From JAVBNU01 sp031551265 (GTDB lineage: Bacteria > Cyanobacteriota > Vampirovibrionia > Gastranaerophilales > Gastranaerophilaceae): a DNA stretch of 64,000 bases. A model generated the notes under the pieces. It saw nothing but the letters and a program-made list of their open reading frames with translations, did no database searches and had not been told where the DNA came from. Shown piece after piece: positions 8,390-17,600 of this stretch (positions are counted from its first letter, which is position 1; every line of letters starts with the position of its first letter). The stretch lies in NCBI GenBank assembly GCA_031551265.1, contig JAVBNU010000028.1, positions 17,314-81,313 of the forward strand, read 5' to 3'. Position numbers and translations under genes: made by a program.

Positions 8390-8417
8390 GAAGCCGTTTT
8401 AAGCGGCTTCTTTTTTT
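8390..8417 (+). terminator. Intrinsic terminator after rpsG
   Basis: GAAGCCG / CGGCTTC perfect 7-bp stem with a 7-nt loop followed by seven T. Confidence 0.92.
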
Positions 8418-8443
8418 GTTTATTATTAATAAATAATTTTTAA

Positions 8444-8472
8444 TTGGTGATATTTTATTTGCATATTATAAT
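8444..8472 (+). promoter_or_regulatory. Promoter of the amidase gene
   Basis: TTGGTG (8444-8449), 17 nt, TATAAT (8467-8472). The predicted +1 falls at about 8479-8480, the A of the ATG chosen for the amidase, implying a leaderless mRNA. Confidence 0.72.
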
Positions 8473-8479
8473 GATTAGT

Positions 8480-10315
8480 ATGATAAGAAAATTAATTTAT
8501 TTAATTTTATTATTCACGGTAATATTTTTATTTAGCGGAGGAGCTGAGGCAGCAGTAAAAATAAATTCGATTCTTTTTGATAACACTGAATCAAGTTTAT
8601 TCTTAATGACTAATTCAAAAATGCCGCCGGATAACGATATTGTCGTCACATCAGGCAAACTCGACAGCAATCGGGTGTATTACGATATAAAAAATGCGAT
8701 TTTAACCCAGCCGAACAAAACATGGGAATTTAAAAACACTTATATCGAAAAAGTTCGACTTTCTCAGTTTTCAGTTGACCCTGAACCTGTCGTAAGAGTT
8801 GTTTTTTATTACAAAGACGGCTTTAATCCCGACAATGTAAAGGTCATCAAAGCTGACAACATAATCGTCTTTAAGTACAACAATCTTGCGATAAGCGGCG
8901 AATATTTTTTCAATATCTATAGGGAAGAAGGTGGCAGCATACCCGATTACTATGAGCCTATGGCGCTCATGAATACGATTGTTGCCCAGCCCGCAGCAGG
9001 CACCCCCGACTCAACGGCGGCAGAAAAACCGGCTGATGATTCTCCTGACTCAAAAACGGATTATAAATTAAAATCAAAATACTACATTGATAGAGTTGAC
9101 GTGCGTCAGGGAAATATTTTAGTCTACGGTATCGGCAGTGCAGGACTTGAAAAAACAATGTATCTCTCAGCTCCGAGCAGGGTCGTTTTCGATTTCCCAA
9201 ACACAGTTTTGAAACCTGAGTTACATGGCAAAGAAATCCAAATTTCTGAGACCGAGACGCTTAAACTTGCACAATTTGAGCAAACCAAAACCAGGCTTGT
9301 GATTACAACTGATTCACCCGACAAATATCGTCCGATATATTCGGCGAATTTGCAAAGTATATTGATTGCGCATGATGACAGGGTCGCAAATGTAAACCTG
9401 TTCAATGAATTGGCGCCGATAAAAGATATCAAAACATCCGTTTTAAACGATTTAACTGATGTTCTGACAATAAGTTTCAATGCGCCTGTAATCCACTCGA
9501 TAAAGCGCGAGAGCAAAAAGCTTGATATTACCCTATATAATACCGAAGGCATAACTCCCACGATGCTCGCTAACGTATTCAAAACGGCAAGGCTCTCGTC
9601 CGTGAAAGTGCAAAAATTCTCCCAAAACGGTTACAAAATAACAATCCCTTTGAAAGAAAATTCAATAATCATGGCTTGGGAGACGCTTGATGCTAAGAAT
9701 TTGAAATTTCAAATAAAAACACCCGTTGAGGTTGTTGTTGCCCCACCTTTACCTACAAAAGGACGTAATACTAAACCGGGAGTGTGTACAATCGTGCTTG
9801 ACCCGGGTCATGGCGGCGCAGATGTTGGCGCAACACGCGCAGGGATTTATGAAAAAGATATTAATTTGGATGTTTCAAAAAAAGTCGCTAATATACTAAT
9901 TAACAAAGGATACATCGTGGAAATGACACACTGGCAGGATGCGACACAATCCTTGCAGGAAAGAGTCGACATTGCGGAAGCAAAAAACGCCGATGTTTTC
10001 GTGAGTATTCACTCTAACGCAAGCGTTAAGCCCGAGACATACGGTATTGAAACGCATTTTTATCACGATTACAGCAAAAGTTTCGCGCAAGTTGTTCAAA
10101 AAAATATGGTGAGCGCGGTTGACGGATACAATCGTGGAGTCCTGCAATCTAAGTTTTATGTCATAAACCACACAACAATGCCGGCGATTCTGGTTGAAAT
10201 AGGGTTTATTTCGAATGATAATGAAAGGAACGCACTGCTGTCCGAAAAACGTAAACAAGCGACAGCCGAAGGCATCGCAAAAGGTATCATCGAGTTCGTG
10301 CAAACGTTGAAATAA
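8480..10315 (+). CDS. N-acetylmuramoyl-L-alanine amidase with AMIN domains
   Basis: Cleaves the amide between muramic acid and the stem peptide during cell separation. A signal peptide (MIRKLIYLILLFTVIFLFSG, cut near AEA) leads to a long periplasmic region with beta-rich AMIN-like repeats (about residues 25-400). The C-terminal Amidase_3 domain follows (about 430-610). Its zinc ligands are visible: His in LDPGHGG, Glu in YEKDINLD, His in SIHSNAS and the catalytic Glu in VEIGFIS. An in-frame ATG at 8471 overlaps the -10 box and cannot be in the transcript; 8480 fits the promoter. murI follows 2 nt after the stop, a cell-wall pair. Confidence 0.93.
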   Translation: MIRKLIYLILLFTVIFLFSGGAEAAVKINSILFDNTESSLFLMTNSKMPPDNDIVVTSGKLDSNRVYYDIKNAILTQPNKTWEFKNTYIEKVRLSQFSVDPEPVVRVVFYYKDGFNPDNVKVIKADNIIVFKYNNLAISGEYFFNIYREEGGSIPDYYEPMALMNTIVAQPAAGTPDSTAAEKPADDSPDSKTDYKLKSKYYIDRVDVRQGNILVYGIGSAGLEKTMYLSAPSRVVFDFPNTVLKPELHGKEIQISETETLKLAQFEQTKTRLVITTDSPDKYRPIYSANLQSILIAHDDRVANVNLFNELAPIKDIKTSVLNDLTDVLTISFNAPVIHSIKRESKKLDITLYNTEGITPTMLANVFKTARLSSVKVQKFSQNGYKITIPLKENSIIMAWETLDAKNLKFQIKTPVEVVVAPPLPTKGRNTKPGVCTIVLDPGHGGADVGATRAGIYEKDINLDVSKKVANILINKGYIVEMTHWQDATQSLQERVDIAEAKNADVFVSIHSNASVKPETYGIETHFYHDYSKSFAQVVQKNMVSAVDGYNRGVLQSKFYVINHTTMPAILVEIGFISNDNERNALLSEKRKQATAEGIAKGIIEFVQTLK

Positions 10316-10317
10316 TT

Positions 10318-11127
10318 ATGAAAAAAGAAGTATCAAAAGAAAATCTATATGATGACCGCCCTGTTGGAGTCTTAGATTCAGGGGTCGGCGGTTTAACCGT
10401 TTTGAAGAATCTCGTTGAATGTATGCCCAATGAAAAATTCATATATTTTGGTGACACGAAAAACTTGCCATATGGCTGCAAATCACCAAAACTGTTGCTT
10501 GAAGCCGTAAAAAATATCTTCGATTTTTTCATTAAAAAAGATGTTAAAACAATAATCCACGGCTGCAACACAACATCGGCAGTTGTATATGATTTAATTA
10601 AAGATGATTATGATTTTCCTATTTATCCGCTTATTCAGTGCGCTTGCAAAAATATATCTGCTGAAAAATGTAATAAAATTGGCATTTTCGCGACACAAGC
10701 AACAGTAAACTCCAAAATGTATACAAAATCACTACAAGAAGTAAATAAAGATATAAATGTATGTGAAATTGCTTGTCCTGAATGGGTTAATATCGTTGAA
10801 ACAGGGACAATGAACGATGCAAAAAATGTCCAAATCATCGGCAAATACGTGAACGAAATGGCAAAATTTAACCCCGATAAAATTATCCTTGGCTGCACTC
10901 ATTATCCTTATTTAATGGATGTTTTGGCTAAATTTATTGACGCCGGCATGTTTATTAACCCTGCAAAAGCTTTTGCTGATTATATCAAAAAAGACTTATC
11001 ATCAAAAGGATTGCTGAGCAACGCTCCAAGCGCGCAGAATGAGTTTTATGTGAGCGCGAACCCCGAAAGATTTTTGGAAACAGGCAAAATGTTTTTCCCC
11101 CTGACAAAAGCTCCTGAATTAATATAA
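10318..11127 (+). CDS. murI: Glutamate racemase
   Basis: Makes D-glutamate for peptidoglycan. The N-terminal VGVLDSGVGGLTVLKNL and YFGDTKNLPYG are typical. The two catalytic Cys lie in IIHGCNTTSAVVYD and ILGCTHYPYLMD. The first is usually preceded by Ala (ACNT); here Gly stands there, a conservative change. The length of 269 aa is normal. It is cotranscribed with the amidase (2-nt gap). Confidence 0.95.
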   Translation: MKKEVSKENLYDDRPVGVLDSGVGGLTVLKNLVECMPNEKFIYFGDTKNLPYGCKSPKLLLEAVKNIFDFFIKKDVKTIIHGCNTTSAVVYDLIKDDYDFPIYPLIQCACKNISAEKCNKIGIFATQATVNSKMYTKSLQEVNKDINVCEIACPEWVNIVETGTMNDAKNVQIIGKYVNEMAKFNPDKIILGCTHYPYLMDVLAKFIDAGMFINPAKAFADYIKKDLSSKGLLSNAPSAQNEFYVSANPERFLETGKMFFPLTKAPELI

Positions 11128-11163
11128 TTTTTATTGTTGGGGTGGAAACCACAACCTACAATT

Positions 11164-11373
11164 CTATTTCATTTTCTCAAATTTAATTTTATATCCAAGA
11201 GTTTCAATTAACAGCCTGGCTTCTTCGTACTTAATTGTGCCTCGTATTAATTTTTCTGAAATACTGTTAGCCGTTATTTTTTGCTTACTTTTAGCTGATG
11301 CCAATTGAGCAAGCTTAGTAATTGTCATATTCTCTATTGCAAGTATAGCTTTCAGCTCTTCTCTTATTGGCAT
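11164..11373 (-). CDS. Small HTH protein, tandem copy 2
   Basis: Protein of 69 aa, close paralogue of the next gene upstream (both begin MPIREE) and of the gene at 6174. A single helix-turn-helix with the signature ISEKLIRGTIKYEEARLLIE then LGYKIKFEK. Its ATG overlaps the stop of copy 1 by one base (TAATG). It is probably a Cro-like regulator. A degenerate module A repeat (about 11135-11160) lies between it and murI. Confidence 0.7.
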   Translation of the reverse strand: MPIREELKAILAIENMTITKLAQLASAKSKQKITANSISEKLIRGTIKYEEARLLIETLGYKIKFEKMK

Positions 11374-11585
11374 TATTTATTAATTCTCCTAAATTCTACT
11401 TTGTAACCTAAAATTTTAGCTAAAAATCTAGCTTCCTCGAATTTTATAGTACCTCTTGAAAGTTTTTCAGAAATACTCTTTGTCGTGACTTTTTTCTTGC
11501 TTTCGATTGTTGCTATACGAGCTAACTCCGTTAATGTCATATTTTCTAAAGCTAATAATGATTTGATTTCTTCTCTGATTGGCAT
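11373..11585 (-). CDS. Small HTH protein, tandem copy 1
   Basis: Protein of 70 aa (MPIREEIKSLLALENMTLTE), about 60% identical by eye to copy 2. The ribosome site AAGGG precedes it. The pair is divergent from a strong promoter at 11631-11659. The minus-strand TTGTCA that overlaps the plus-strand -35 box may serve as its own -35. It is likely a repressor acting on the palindrome at 11658-11681, an inference from position. Confidence 0.7.
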   Translation of the reverse strand: MPIREEIKSLLALENMTLTELARIATIESKKKVTTKSISEKLSRGTIKFEEARFLAKILGYKVEFRRINK

Positions 11586-11630
11586 CTTTTTTTCCCTTAA
11601 AAATTAATAATTAATCTAATTATCTTTCAT

Positions 11631-11700
11631 TTGACAATATCTTGTTAACTTGTTATATTTATTCCTATATATCGGAATAAATTCTGATAAAAAGGAATAA
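11631..11700 (+). promoter_or_regulatory. Strong promoter with inverted-repeat operator
   Basis: TTGACA (11631-11636), 17 nt, TATATT (11654-11659). The inverted repeat TTTATTCC-N8-GGAATAAA at 11658-11681 overlaps the -10 and predicted +1, and a third half-site GGAATAA lies at 11694-11700. This is a typical repression layout. Confidence 0.8.
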
Positions 11701-11724
11701 CTTCTTAACAAACAGGATAAATTT

Positions 11725-11898
11725 ATGGAAATTGAAAAAATGAGTGAATTAGAGACAGCCGTTCATGATACCAACGCATTATTTGAGGTCATGCTTTGCA
11801 GCCTGAAACATTATGAAAAAGAGGGTCAATGCACAGAATTGGCTTATTTAGTAGAAATCATCAGCGAACATTTCATAAAAATTATTGATTTTTTTTAA
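11725..11898 (+). CDS. 57-residue hypothetical protein
   Basis: A small frame from ATG 11725 to TAA 11898 encodes MEIEKMSELETAVHDTNALF ... EHFIKIIDFF, an acidic all-helical peptide with regularly spaced hydrophobic residues. CAGGA lies upstream, and the frame is driven by a near-perfect promoter with an operator, which supports it as a real gene. It resembles in size and style the 70-residue protein at 40661 (both have two Cys or Glu-rich helices), without clear homology. Function unknown; a partner of the divergent HTH pair is possible. Confidence 0.55.
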   Translation: MEIEKMSELETAVHDTNALFEVMLCSLKHYEKEGQCTELAYLVEIISEHFIKIIDFF

Positions 11899-11971
11899 CT
11901 TCGATTATACGAAGTATATAGTTTTTATTTTGGTTTGAGTATAATAGAGGCAGGACCAAAGGTGAGCTGTT

Positions 11972-12925
11972 ATGTTAGAAGTATTTAAAACACAACCTGA
12001 TAAATCTCTGAGGCTGATGCCGCTTGAATCGCCCGAACCTGGCACATGGTTTAATATGATTAAACCAACCGGCGACGAAATCAAAAGCGTAACTGATGCT
12101 ATTGGCGTTGATGCGGACTTTTTGAGAGACGCACTCGATATTGAAGAACGTTCTCGTATTGAAATTGAGGATAATAATTTACTCTTAATCATCAACGTGC
12201 CGACGATGGAGGACGAGGACAGCTTCGACACCCTGCCTTTGGGTATTGTTATGACGCCGCATCATATTGTCACAATTTCGCTGCGTGAGAACAAAATCAT
12301 TTCGTTCTTCAACGAAGACACTTGCAAAATATTCAACACAAACGAGCGTACTAACTTTGTGTTCCAAATTCTCTCACGTTCTACGCGCTTTTACTTGCGC
12401 TATTTGGAACATATTAATAAATTAACCGATCAGGTAGAGGTCAATCTACGCAAAACAATGAAAAACAAAGCGTTGTTCCAGTTGTTTGAGGTGCAAAAAT
12501 CGTTGGTTTACTTCACAACGGCGCTAAAAGACAACGGGATGGTTTTGGACAAGCTTATGCGTCATAAAAAAATGGCAGCAATACAAAATATCATGCAATT
12601 CACGGAAGATGACGAGGATACACTTGAGGACGTAATCGTCGAAAACAGACAGGCGCTTGAGATGGTTGAAATGCACCGTAACATCCTGGAAAGCATGATG
12701 GATGCTTTTGCATCAATTATTAACAACAACTTGAACATCGTGATGAAGTTTTTGACCTCAGTTACAATCATACTTGCAGTGCCGACTTTAATCGCAAGCT
12801 TGTGGGGTATGAATGTCCCTGTGCCTTTTGGCAACCATCCGTTCGGGTTTACTTTTATATTATTATTTGCTCTTTTGGTTGCAGGAACAATCGCGTTTGT
12901 TCTTATAAGAAAAGATATGTTTTAA
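11972..12925 (+). CDS. corA: CorA-type magnesium/cobalt transporter
   Basis: Pentameric divalent-cation channel. A long cytoplasmic N-terminal domain of 255 residues ends in the stalk helix. Two C-terminal membrane spans follow, and the first closes with the signature LWGMNVPVPFG (GMN motif). The length of 317 aa is typical. The start ATG 11972 has AAAGGTGAGCT upstream and a TATAAT box at about 11939-11944. It is followed 7 nt later by the cyclase gene, probably one transcript. Confidence 0.95.
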   Translation: MLEVFKTQPDKSLRLMPLESPEPGTWFNMIKPTGDEIKSVTDAIGVDADFLRDALDIEERSRIEIEDNNLLLIINVPTMEDEDSFDTLPLGIVMTPHHIVTISLRENKIISFFNEDTCKIFNTNERTNFVFQILSRSTRFYLRYLEHINKLTDQVEVNLRKTMKNKALFQLFEVQKSLVYFTTALKDNGMVLDKLMRHKKMAAIQNIMQFTEDDEDTLEDVIVENRQALEMVEMHRNILESMMDAFASIINNNLNIVMKFLTSVTIILAVPTLIASLWGMNVPVPFGNHPFGFTFILLFALLVAGTIAFVLIRKDMF

Positions 12926-12932
12926 TTAGGTT

Positions 12933-14906
12933 ATGAAAAAGAAATTTTTAACTATACTTTTAATTTTTACATCAACTGTTTTGGTTGTTTGGGCGCTATC
13001 CCTGACGGATTTCCGTTTTGAGAACCGCGTGCAGGATTTTTATATAAGCCGGTTTGCTAAAACAAGCGACAGAGCCGATATAAAGTTGATTGTAATTGAC
13101 GATGAATCGGTCAATCGCGTGCGCTACCCATGGCCACGCAATATGTTCGCCGAAATGTTTGATTATTTGCAAACATACGGACAAGCCAAAATTATCGTTT
13201 TTGATGCGGTAGTTTCTTCGGATGATACATATAATAAAGGGGCTGACGAAAAGTTTTTCAGAGAACTTCCGACATTCAAAAAACTGGTTGCCGGCTATGC
13301 TTTGCAAAGAAGCGAAAAATCACCGTATTCAGACAGAGAAAGATTCGTAAGAGACAGATTTTTTACCACTAAAACAAATATAAAAATAAGAGATATGCGC
13401 ACATACGTGCCAAGAGAGAAAAACGACGCTTTTTCGAGTTTTCCGTTCGGTTACTTAAAAAATATTAAATATTTAGGTCATGTGCACAATTTTCCTGATA
13501 CCGACGGTATTTTGAGAACCTCAACACCTGCAATGGAATACAAAGGCGAGTTATACCCGTCCCTAGCGTTGCAAGCATATTCAGTGCTCACGGGCATAAA
13601 TAATTTTGTAGTAGATGACCACTATCTATGCTCCGACGACAATTGCACCGCGTTCAAAATGCCAATCTCAACAAAAAGAGAGGACCATGCCGGAATTTAT
13701 TCTATTGTGAACTGGTACAAAATAAAGTACAAAGACGAAAATGCAGGCTTCTCGCACCAATACATACCCGCAATCAGAATTATTGACTCATATCATCAAA
13801 TAAAAAACGGTGAAAAACCCGATATTGACCCTGCACAGTTCAAAGACGCAATAATATATGTTGGTGGCTGCGCCAACGAAGCAATAATAAGTGATAAAAA
13901 AATTACACCTCTAGCCACAAATCAAGCAGGAGTTGACTATCAAGCAACCGTCCTTGAGAACATGCTCTCTCAAAAATTTATCAAAAAAATGGATACTACC
14001 CGAAATTTACTGATTATCATCTCTATGTGTTTGATTACACTCATAGCAATCCGTAAATCATCCATCAGAGTCGCTTTGACCGTAACCGCCATTTTGCTGA
14101 CGTTATATTATATTGCCTCAGTCATTTTGGTCAACCAACGGGTTTTGATGCTTATATTAACCCCGGTTATATGCGAGGTTATTGTGTTTGGGGCAGGTTA
14201 TGCTTATCAATTTTTCATCGAAGGCAGGACAAAACAAAAACTCCAACGCGCAATGGGCCAATATATTTCAAAAGATATTATGCGTGCCGTCTTTAAAAAC
14301 ATCGACGAAATCGGGGTTGGCGGGAAACGTGCCGAAGTTTCGGTCATGTTTGTCGACATTCGCGGTTTTACAACAATATCCGAAAAACTGCCGCCTGAAG
14401 AAGTTACGGAAATTCTAAACGAATATATCAGCGAGGTTGAACCAATTATTCGTAAATATAAGGGCGTTTTGAATAAGTTCATAGGCGATGCAATTATGGC
14501 AATTTTCGGTGAACCGCTCCAGGAAAAAAATCACGCAGAAAACGCTGTCAGATGCGCAGACGAAATTTTGAAACGGATAAAAATACTACAACTAAAATGG
14601 AGTCTGCAAGGTAAACCCAAAATTGAAATCGGTATCGGCATCTGCACCGGTGAAGTTTTCATCGGCAATATCGGCTCACATGAACGCTTAGAATACACCG
14701 TAATCGGCGATGTAGTCAACACAGCAAGCCGTATTGAATCCTTCAACAAAATCTATAAAACTAAATTTTTAATAAGTCAGGAAACTTATACTCGTGTACG
14801 TGATATTGCTGATGTTATAATGATTAAAGAAGTGACTATCCGCGGCAAATCACAAAAAATTAACATATACGAAGTATTAAGAATAGTAGAATGTCCACAA
14901 CACTAG
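12933..14906 (+). CDS. CHASE2-domain adenylate/guanylate cyclase
   Basis: Sensor that makes a cyclic nucleotide. An N-terminal span is followed by an extracytoplasmic CHASE2 domain (about residues 25-350) that starts LTDFRFENRVQDFYIS. Three hydrophobic spans follow (about 352-425), then a class III cyclase domain (about 465-650). Catalytic residues are present: the metal Asp in FVDIRGFTT and GDAIMAIFGE, Lys in VLNKFIGD (adenine-type), Asp in YTVIGDVVNTAS and the transition-state Asn-Arg in NTASRIE. ATP is therefore the likelier substrate. The recG start overlaps its end by 16 nt. Confidence 0.92.
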   Translation: MKKKFLTILLIFTSTVLVVWALSLTDFRFENRVQDFYISRFAKTSDRADIKLIVIDDESVNRVRYPWPRNMFAEMFDYLQTYGQAKIIVFDAVVSSDDTYNKGADEKFFRELPTFKKLVAGYALQRSEKSPYSDRERFVRDRFFTTKTNIKIRDMRTYVPREKNDAFSSFPFGYLKNIKYLGHVHNFPDTDGILRTSTPAMEYKGELYPSLALQAYSVLTGINNFVVDDHYLCSDDNCTAFKMPISTKREDHAGIYSIVNWYKIKYKDENAGFSHQYIPAIRIIDSYHQIKNGEKPDIDPAQFKDAIIYVGGCANEAIISDKKITPLATNQAGVDYQATVLENMLSQKFIKKMDTTRNLLIIISMCLITLIAIRKSSIRVALTVTAILLTLYYIASVILVNQRVLMLILTPVICEVIVFGAGYAYQFFIEGRTKQKLQRAMGQYISKDIMRAVFKNIDEIGVGGKRAEVSVMFVDIRGFTTISEKLPPEEVTEILNEYISEVEPIIRKYKGVLNKFIGDAIMAIFGEPLQEKNHAENAVRCADEILKRIKILQLKWSLQGKPKIEIGIGICTGEVFIGNIGSHERLEYTVIGDVVNTASRIESFNKIYKTKFLISQETYTRVRDIADVIMIKEVTIRGKSQKINIYEVLRIVECPQH

Positions 14907-17302
14907 AAAATATAGACTTGAATAAAATCCAGCAAGCTATTGATGTTGAAATAAAACATCAATATATTAATATACGTGGAAACCAGCAGTATTTCGCACA
15001 GTTTATTCAAAGCGAACTAAAAATTATCTATAAAAATTCTAAAAAAAATCCAAAATGGATAACACTGATAGAAGCCTTTGATCGTTATGCAACAGAGAGC
15101 ATGCCGGTACGTAAGCGTATGATTGAGCGGCTGATAACAACTTTTAGAAATGAGTTGTATCAACAAGACAGCCCTAAAGCTGCAGCCGAAAAAGTTGACC
15201 TCAGAAATCCTGAAGAATTCGATGTCACATACGTAAAAGGTGTCGGGCCGAAAGTCGGTTATTTGTTCAACAAACTCGGTATTTTCACGGTGATGGACTT
15301 GTTGCAATATTACCCCAAAAAATACGTCGATTATTCAAAACGCACACTGATTAGCCAGCTAAAAGTCGGCGAAAGTGTGACCGTTTTCGGGTACATCAAG
15401 TCTTGCAGCGCCTATATGACAAAAAACAAAAGCAATTTGAGCATCTTAAAGCTTGGAATAGAGGACGAGAGCGGCGCAATGGGAATAAATTTCTTTTATG
15501 CCAAAGCTAACCGCGGACTTTTAGAACGTTACCGTGCGCAATTCCCTACAGGCTGTGGGATTATGATTTCAGGCATTGTGAAACGCGACAGCTACAGCGG
15601 TAAAAACACTCTCGATAAACCTACTTATCAGGTCATCAGTGCTGATTTTGACGAACAAAAGAATTTGAATTTAGGACGCATAGTACCTCTCTACCCTTTA
15701 ATTGAAAAACTAAATGTCAAAACACTAAGAACAGCGATTAATAATGCATTGCAGCAGTTCATGCCGAAAATTGGAAACATTATACCCGAGGTTGTTAAGC
15801 AAGAATACAATCTGCTTGATAAAGCTCATTGCCTGCAAGAAATTCACTTCCCGCAAAATATGGAATTAATGGAACAAGCGCGATTTTCTCTTGTGTTTGA
15901 GGAGTTATTCATTTTACAGCTCAAACTTATTTTGTTTCGTGAAGAAAACAACCGTGAAATTAACGCAATTCCTATTAAGGTTGCTGAAGACGGACTTGTA
16001 CGTAACTTTATTAAAAATTTACCGTTTGAACTAACCGAGGCACAAAAACGCTCAGTAAACGAAATTTTAAAAGATTTAAACAGCGAAAAACCAATGCAAC
16101 GACTCTTGCAGGGTGATGTCGGAAGCGGTAAAACCGTTGTTGCATTGATAATGCTTTTGAGTGCGATTGAAAACGGTTATCAAACAGCCATCATGGCACC
16201 GACTGAAATTCTGGCTCAACAACATTACACGAATATTATTCAATGGTTAACACCTCTGGGGCTTTCAGCGGGATTGTTTATTGGAACAAACACCAAAAAA
16301 CAACGTAATGGACTTGAGCGCAATCTGCAAAACGGACAGACTCACGTTGCAGTTGGTACACACGCGCTAATTCAGGAAAATATAAATTTCAAAAACCTTG
16401 GCGCTATTGTAATTGACGAACAGCACAGGTTTGGTGTAAAACAGCGCAGCAAACTGCGCCAAAAAGGTATGTGTCCGCAAATTTTGAGTATGAGCGCAAC
16501 GCCAATCCCTCGTACACTTGCACTTACCGTGCATGGCGATATGGATATTACCGTGATTAATGAATTGCCAAAAGGTCGCAAGCCTATTGAAACATCATTA
16601 ATTAAAGCTTCTCAACGCAAAGAAGCTTACGAATTAATCAAACGCGAAGTCATTTCAGGACATCAGGCTTATATTGTTTACCCTTTGATTGAGGAGAGCG
16701 AGACTATCTCTGCAAAAGCCGCTACAATTGAGTGGGAGCGTTTACAAAAGACTGTCTTTCCTCAATACAAAATCGGGCTTTTACATGGAAAACTCAAACC
16801 ATCCGAAAAAGACCAGATTATGAATGATTTTAAAGACGGCAAATATCAAATTTTAGTTTCCACAACAGTTGTTGAGGTTGGCGTTGATGTGCCTAATGCA
16901 ACAGTTATTATTATTGAAAATGCGGAACGTTTCGGACTTTCACAGCTGCATCAGCTGCGGGGGCGTACAGGTCGTTCTAGCTTGCAATCATATTGTGTAC
17001 TTGTATCCTCAACATCTTCGCCTGACACGATGGAACGCTTGAAAATAATGACCGAGACAAACGACGGGTTCATCATCGCTGAAAAAGATTTAGAACTTCG
17101 CGGCCCCGGTGACTTTTTAGGCACAAAACAAAGCGGCTTGCCTGATTTGTTGATTACAGATTTATCGAAAGATTTAAAAATACTCGAACTTGCACGTAAA
17201 GCCGCCACCGAATATTTCTACAACAATGACATCAAAACAAATTCTAAGTTGTACAACATTCTAAACTCAGGCTTCAAATCAAACATGAACGCCGAGTTGT
17301 AA
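14891..17302 (+). CDS. recG: ATP-dependent DNA helicase RecG
   Basis: Remodels stalled forks and branched DNA. It has an N-terminal wedge/OB region (VKGVGPKVGYLFNKLGIFTV, then an OB fold). Helicase motifs follow: I GDVGSGKTVVA, II VIDEQHRFG (DEQH), III SMSATPIPRTLAL, and VI HQLRGRTGRSS with the conserved LELRGPGDFLGTKQSG. The length of 803 aa includes an extra N-terminal helical stretch of about 100 aa before the wedge. It begins inside the cyclase gene. Confidence 0.96.
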   Translation: MSTTLENIDLNKIQQAIDVEIKHQYINIRGNQQYFAQFIQSELKIIYKNSKKNPKWITLIEAFDRYATESMPVRKRMIERLITTFRNELYQQDSPKAAAEKVDLRNPEEFDVTYVKGVGPKVGYLFNKLGIFTVMDLLQYYPKKYVDYSKRTLISQLKVGESVTVFGYIKSCSAYMTKNKSNLSILKLGIEDESGAMGINFFYAKANRGLLERYRAQFPTGCGIMISGIVKRDSYSGKNTLDKPTYQVISADFDEQKNLNLGRIVPLYPLIEKLNVKTLRTAINNALQQFMPKIGNIIPEVVKQEYNLLDKAHCLQEIHFPQNMELMEQARFSLVFEELFILQLKLILFREENNREINAIPIKVAEDGLVRNFIKNLPFELTEAQKRSVNEILKDLNSEKPMQRLLQGDVGSGKTVVALIMLLSAIENGYQTAIMAPTEILAQQHYTNIIQWLTPLGLSAGLFIGTNTKKQRNGLERNLQNGQTHVAVGTHALIQENINFKNLGAIVIDEQHRFGVKQRSKLRQKGMCPQILSMSATPIPRTLALTVHGDMDITVINELPKGRKPIETSLIKASQRKEAYELIKREVISGHQAYIVYPLIEESETISAKAATIEWERLQKTVFPQYKIGLLHGKLKPSEKDQIMNDFKDGKYQILVSTTVVEVGVDVPNATVIIIENAERFGLSQLHQLRGRTGRSSLQSYCVLVSSTSSPDTMERLKIMTETNDGFIIAEKDLELRGPGDFLGTKQSGLPDLLITDLSKDLKILELARKAATEYFYNNDIKTNSKLYNILNSGFKSNMNAEL

Positions 17303-17303
17303 C

Positions 17304-17588
17304 CTAACCGCCAACAACCTGAACATTGTCTAAATTCACACGCTGCTTGGCCTGCCACAAGTCATATTGCATTTGTAATCTTAACCAAATATCAGGTTTT
17401 GTTTTAAAACATTTTGCGATTTTCAATGCAGTCTCACTAGTGATAGGAACCTTACAATTAATTATATTAGACAAATGCTTGCGGCTAATACCCATCATCA
17501 GTGCAGCTTTTGCGATTGATAAATTATATTCTTTTATATAAAGTTCATTTAATGATTCGCCGGGATGCGGGGGATTGTACATTTCCAT
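17304..17588 (-). CDS. higA: HigA-type antitoxin
   Basis: XRE-family antitoxin of 94 aa. PPHPGESLNELYIKEYNLSI is the HigA/VapI N-terminal signature, followed by the HTH (KAALMMGISRKHLSNIINCK) and the family tail KPDIWLRLQMQYDLWQA. AAAGGAG stands before the ATG, 12 nt after the toxin gene. It is convergent with recG, 1 nt apart. The palindrome in the upstream promoter (17889-17903) is the likely HigA site. Confidence 0.92.
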   Translation of the reverse strand: MEMYNPPHPGESLNELYIKEYNLSIAKAALMMGISRKHLSNIINCKVPITSETALKIAKCFKTKPDIWLRLQMQYDLWQAKQRVNLDNVQVVGG

Positions 17589-17600
17589 AGCAGCTCCTTT

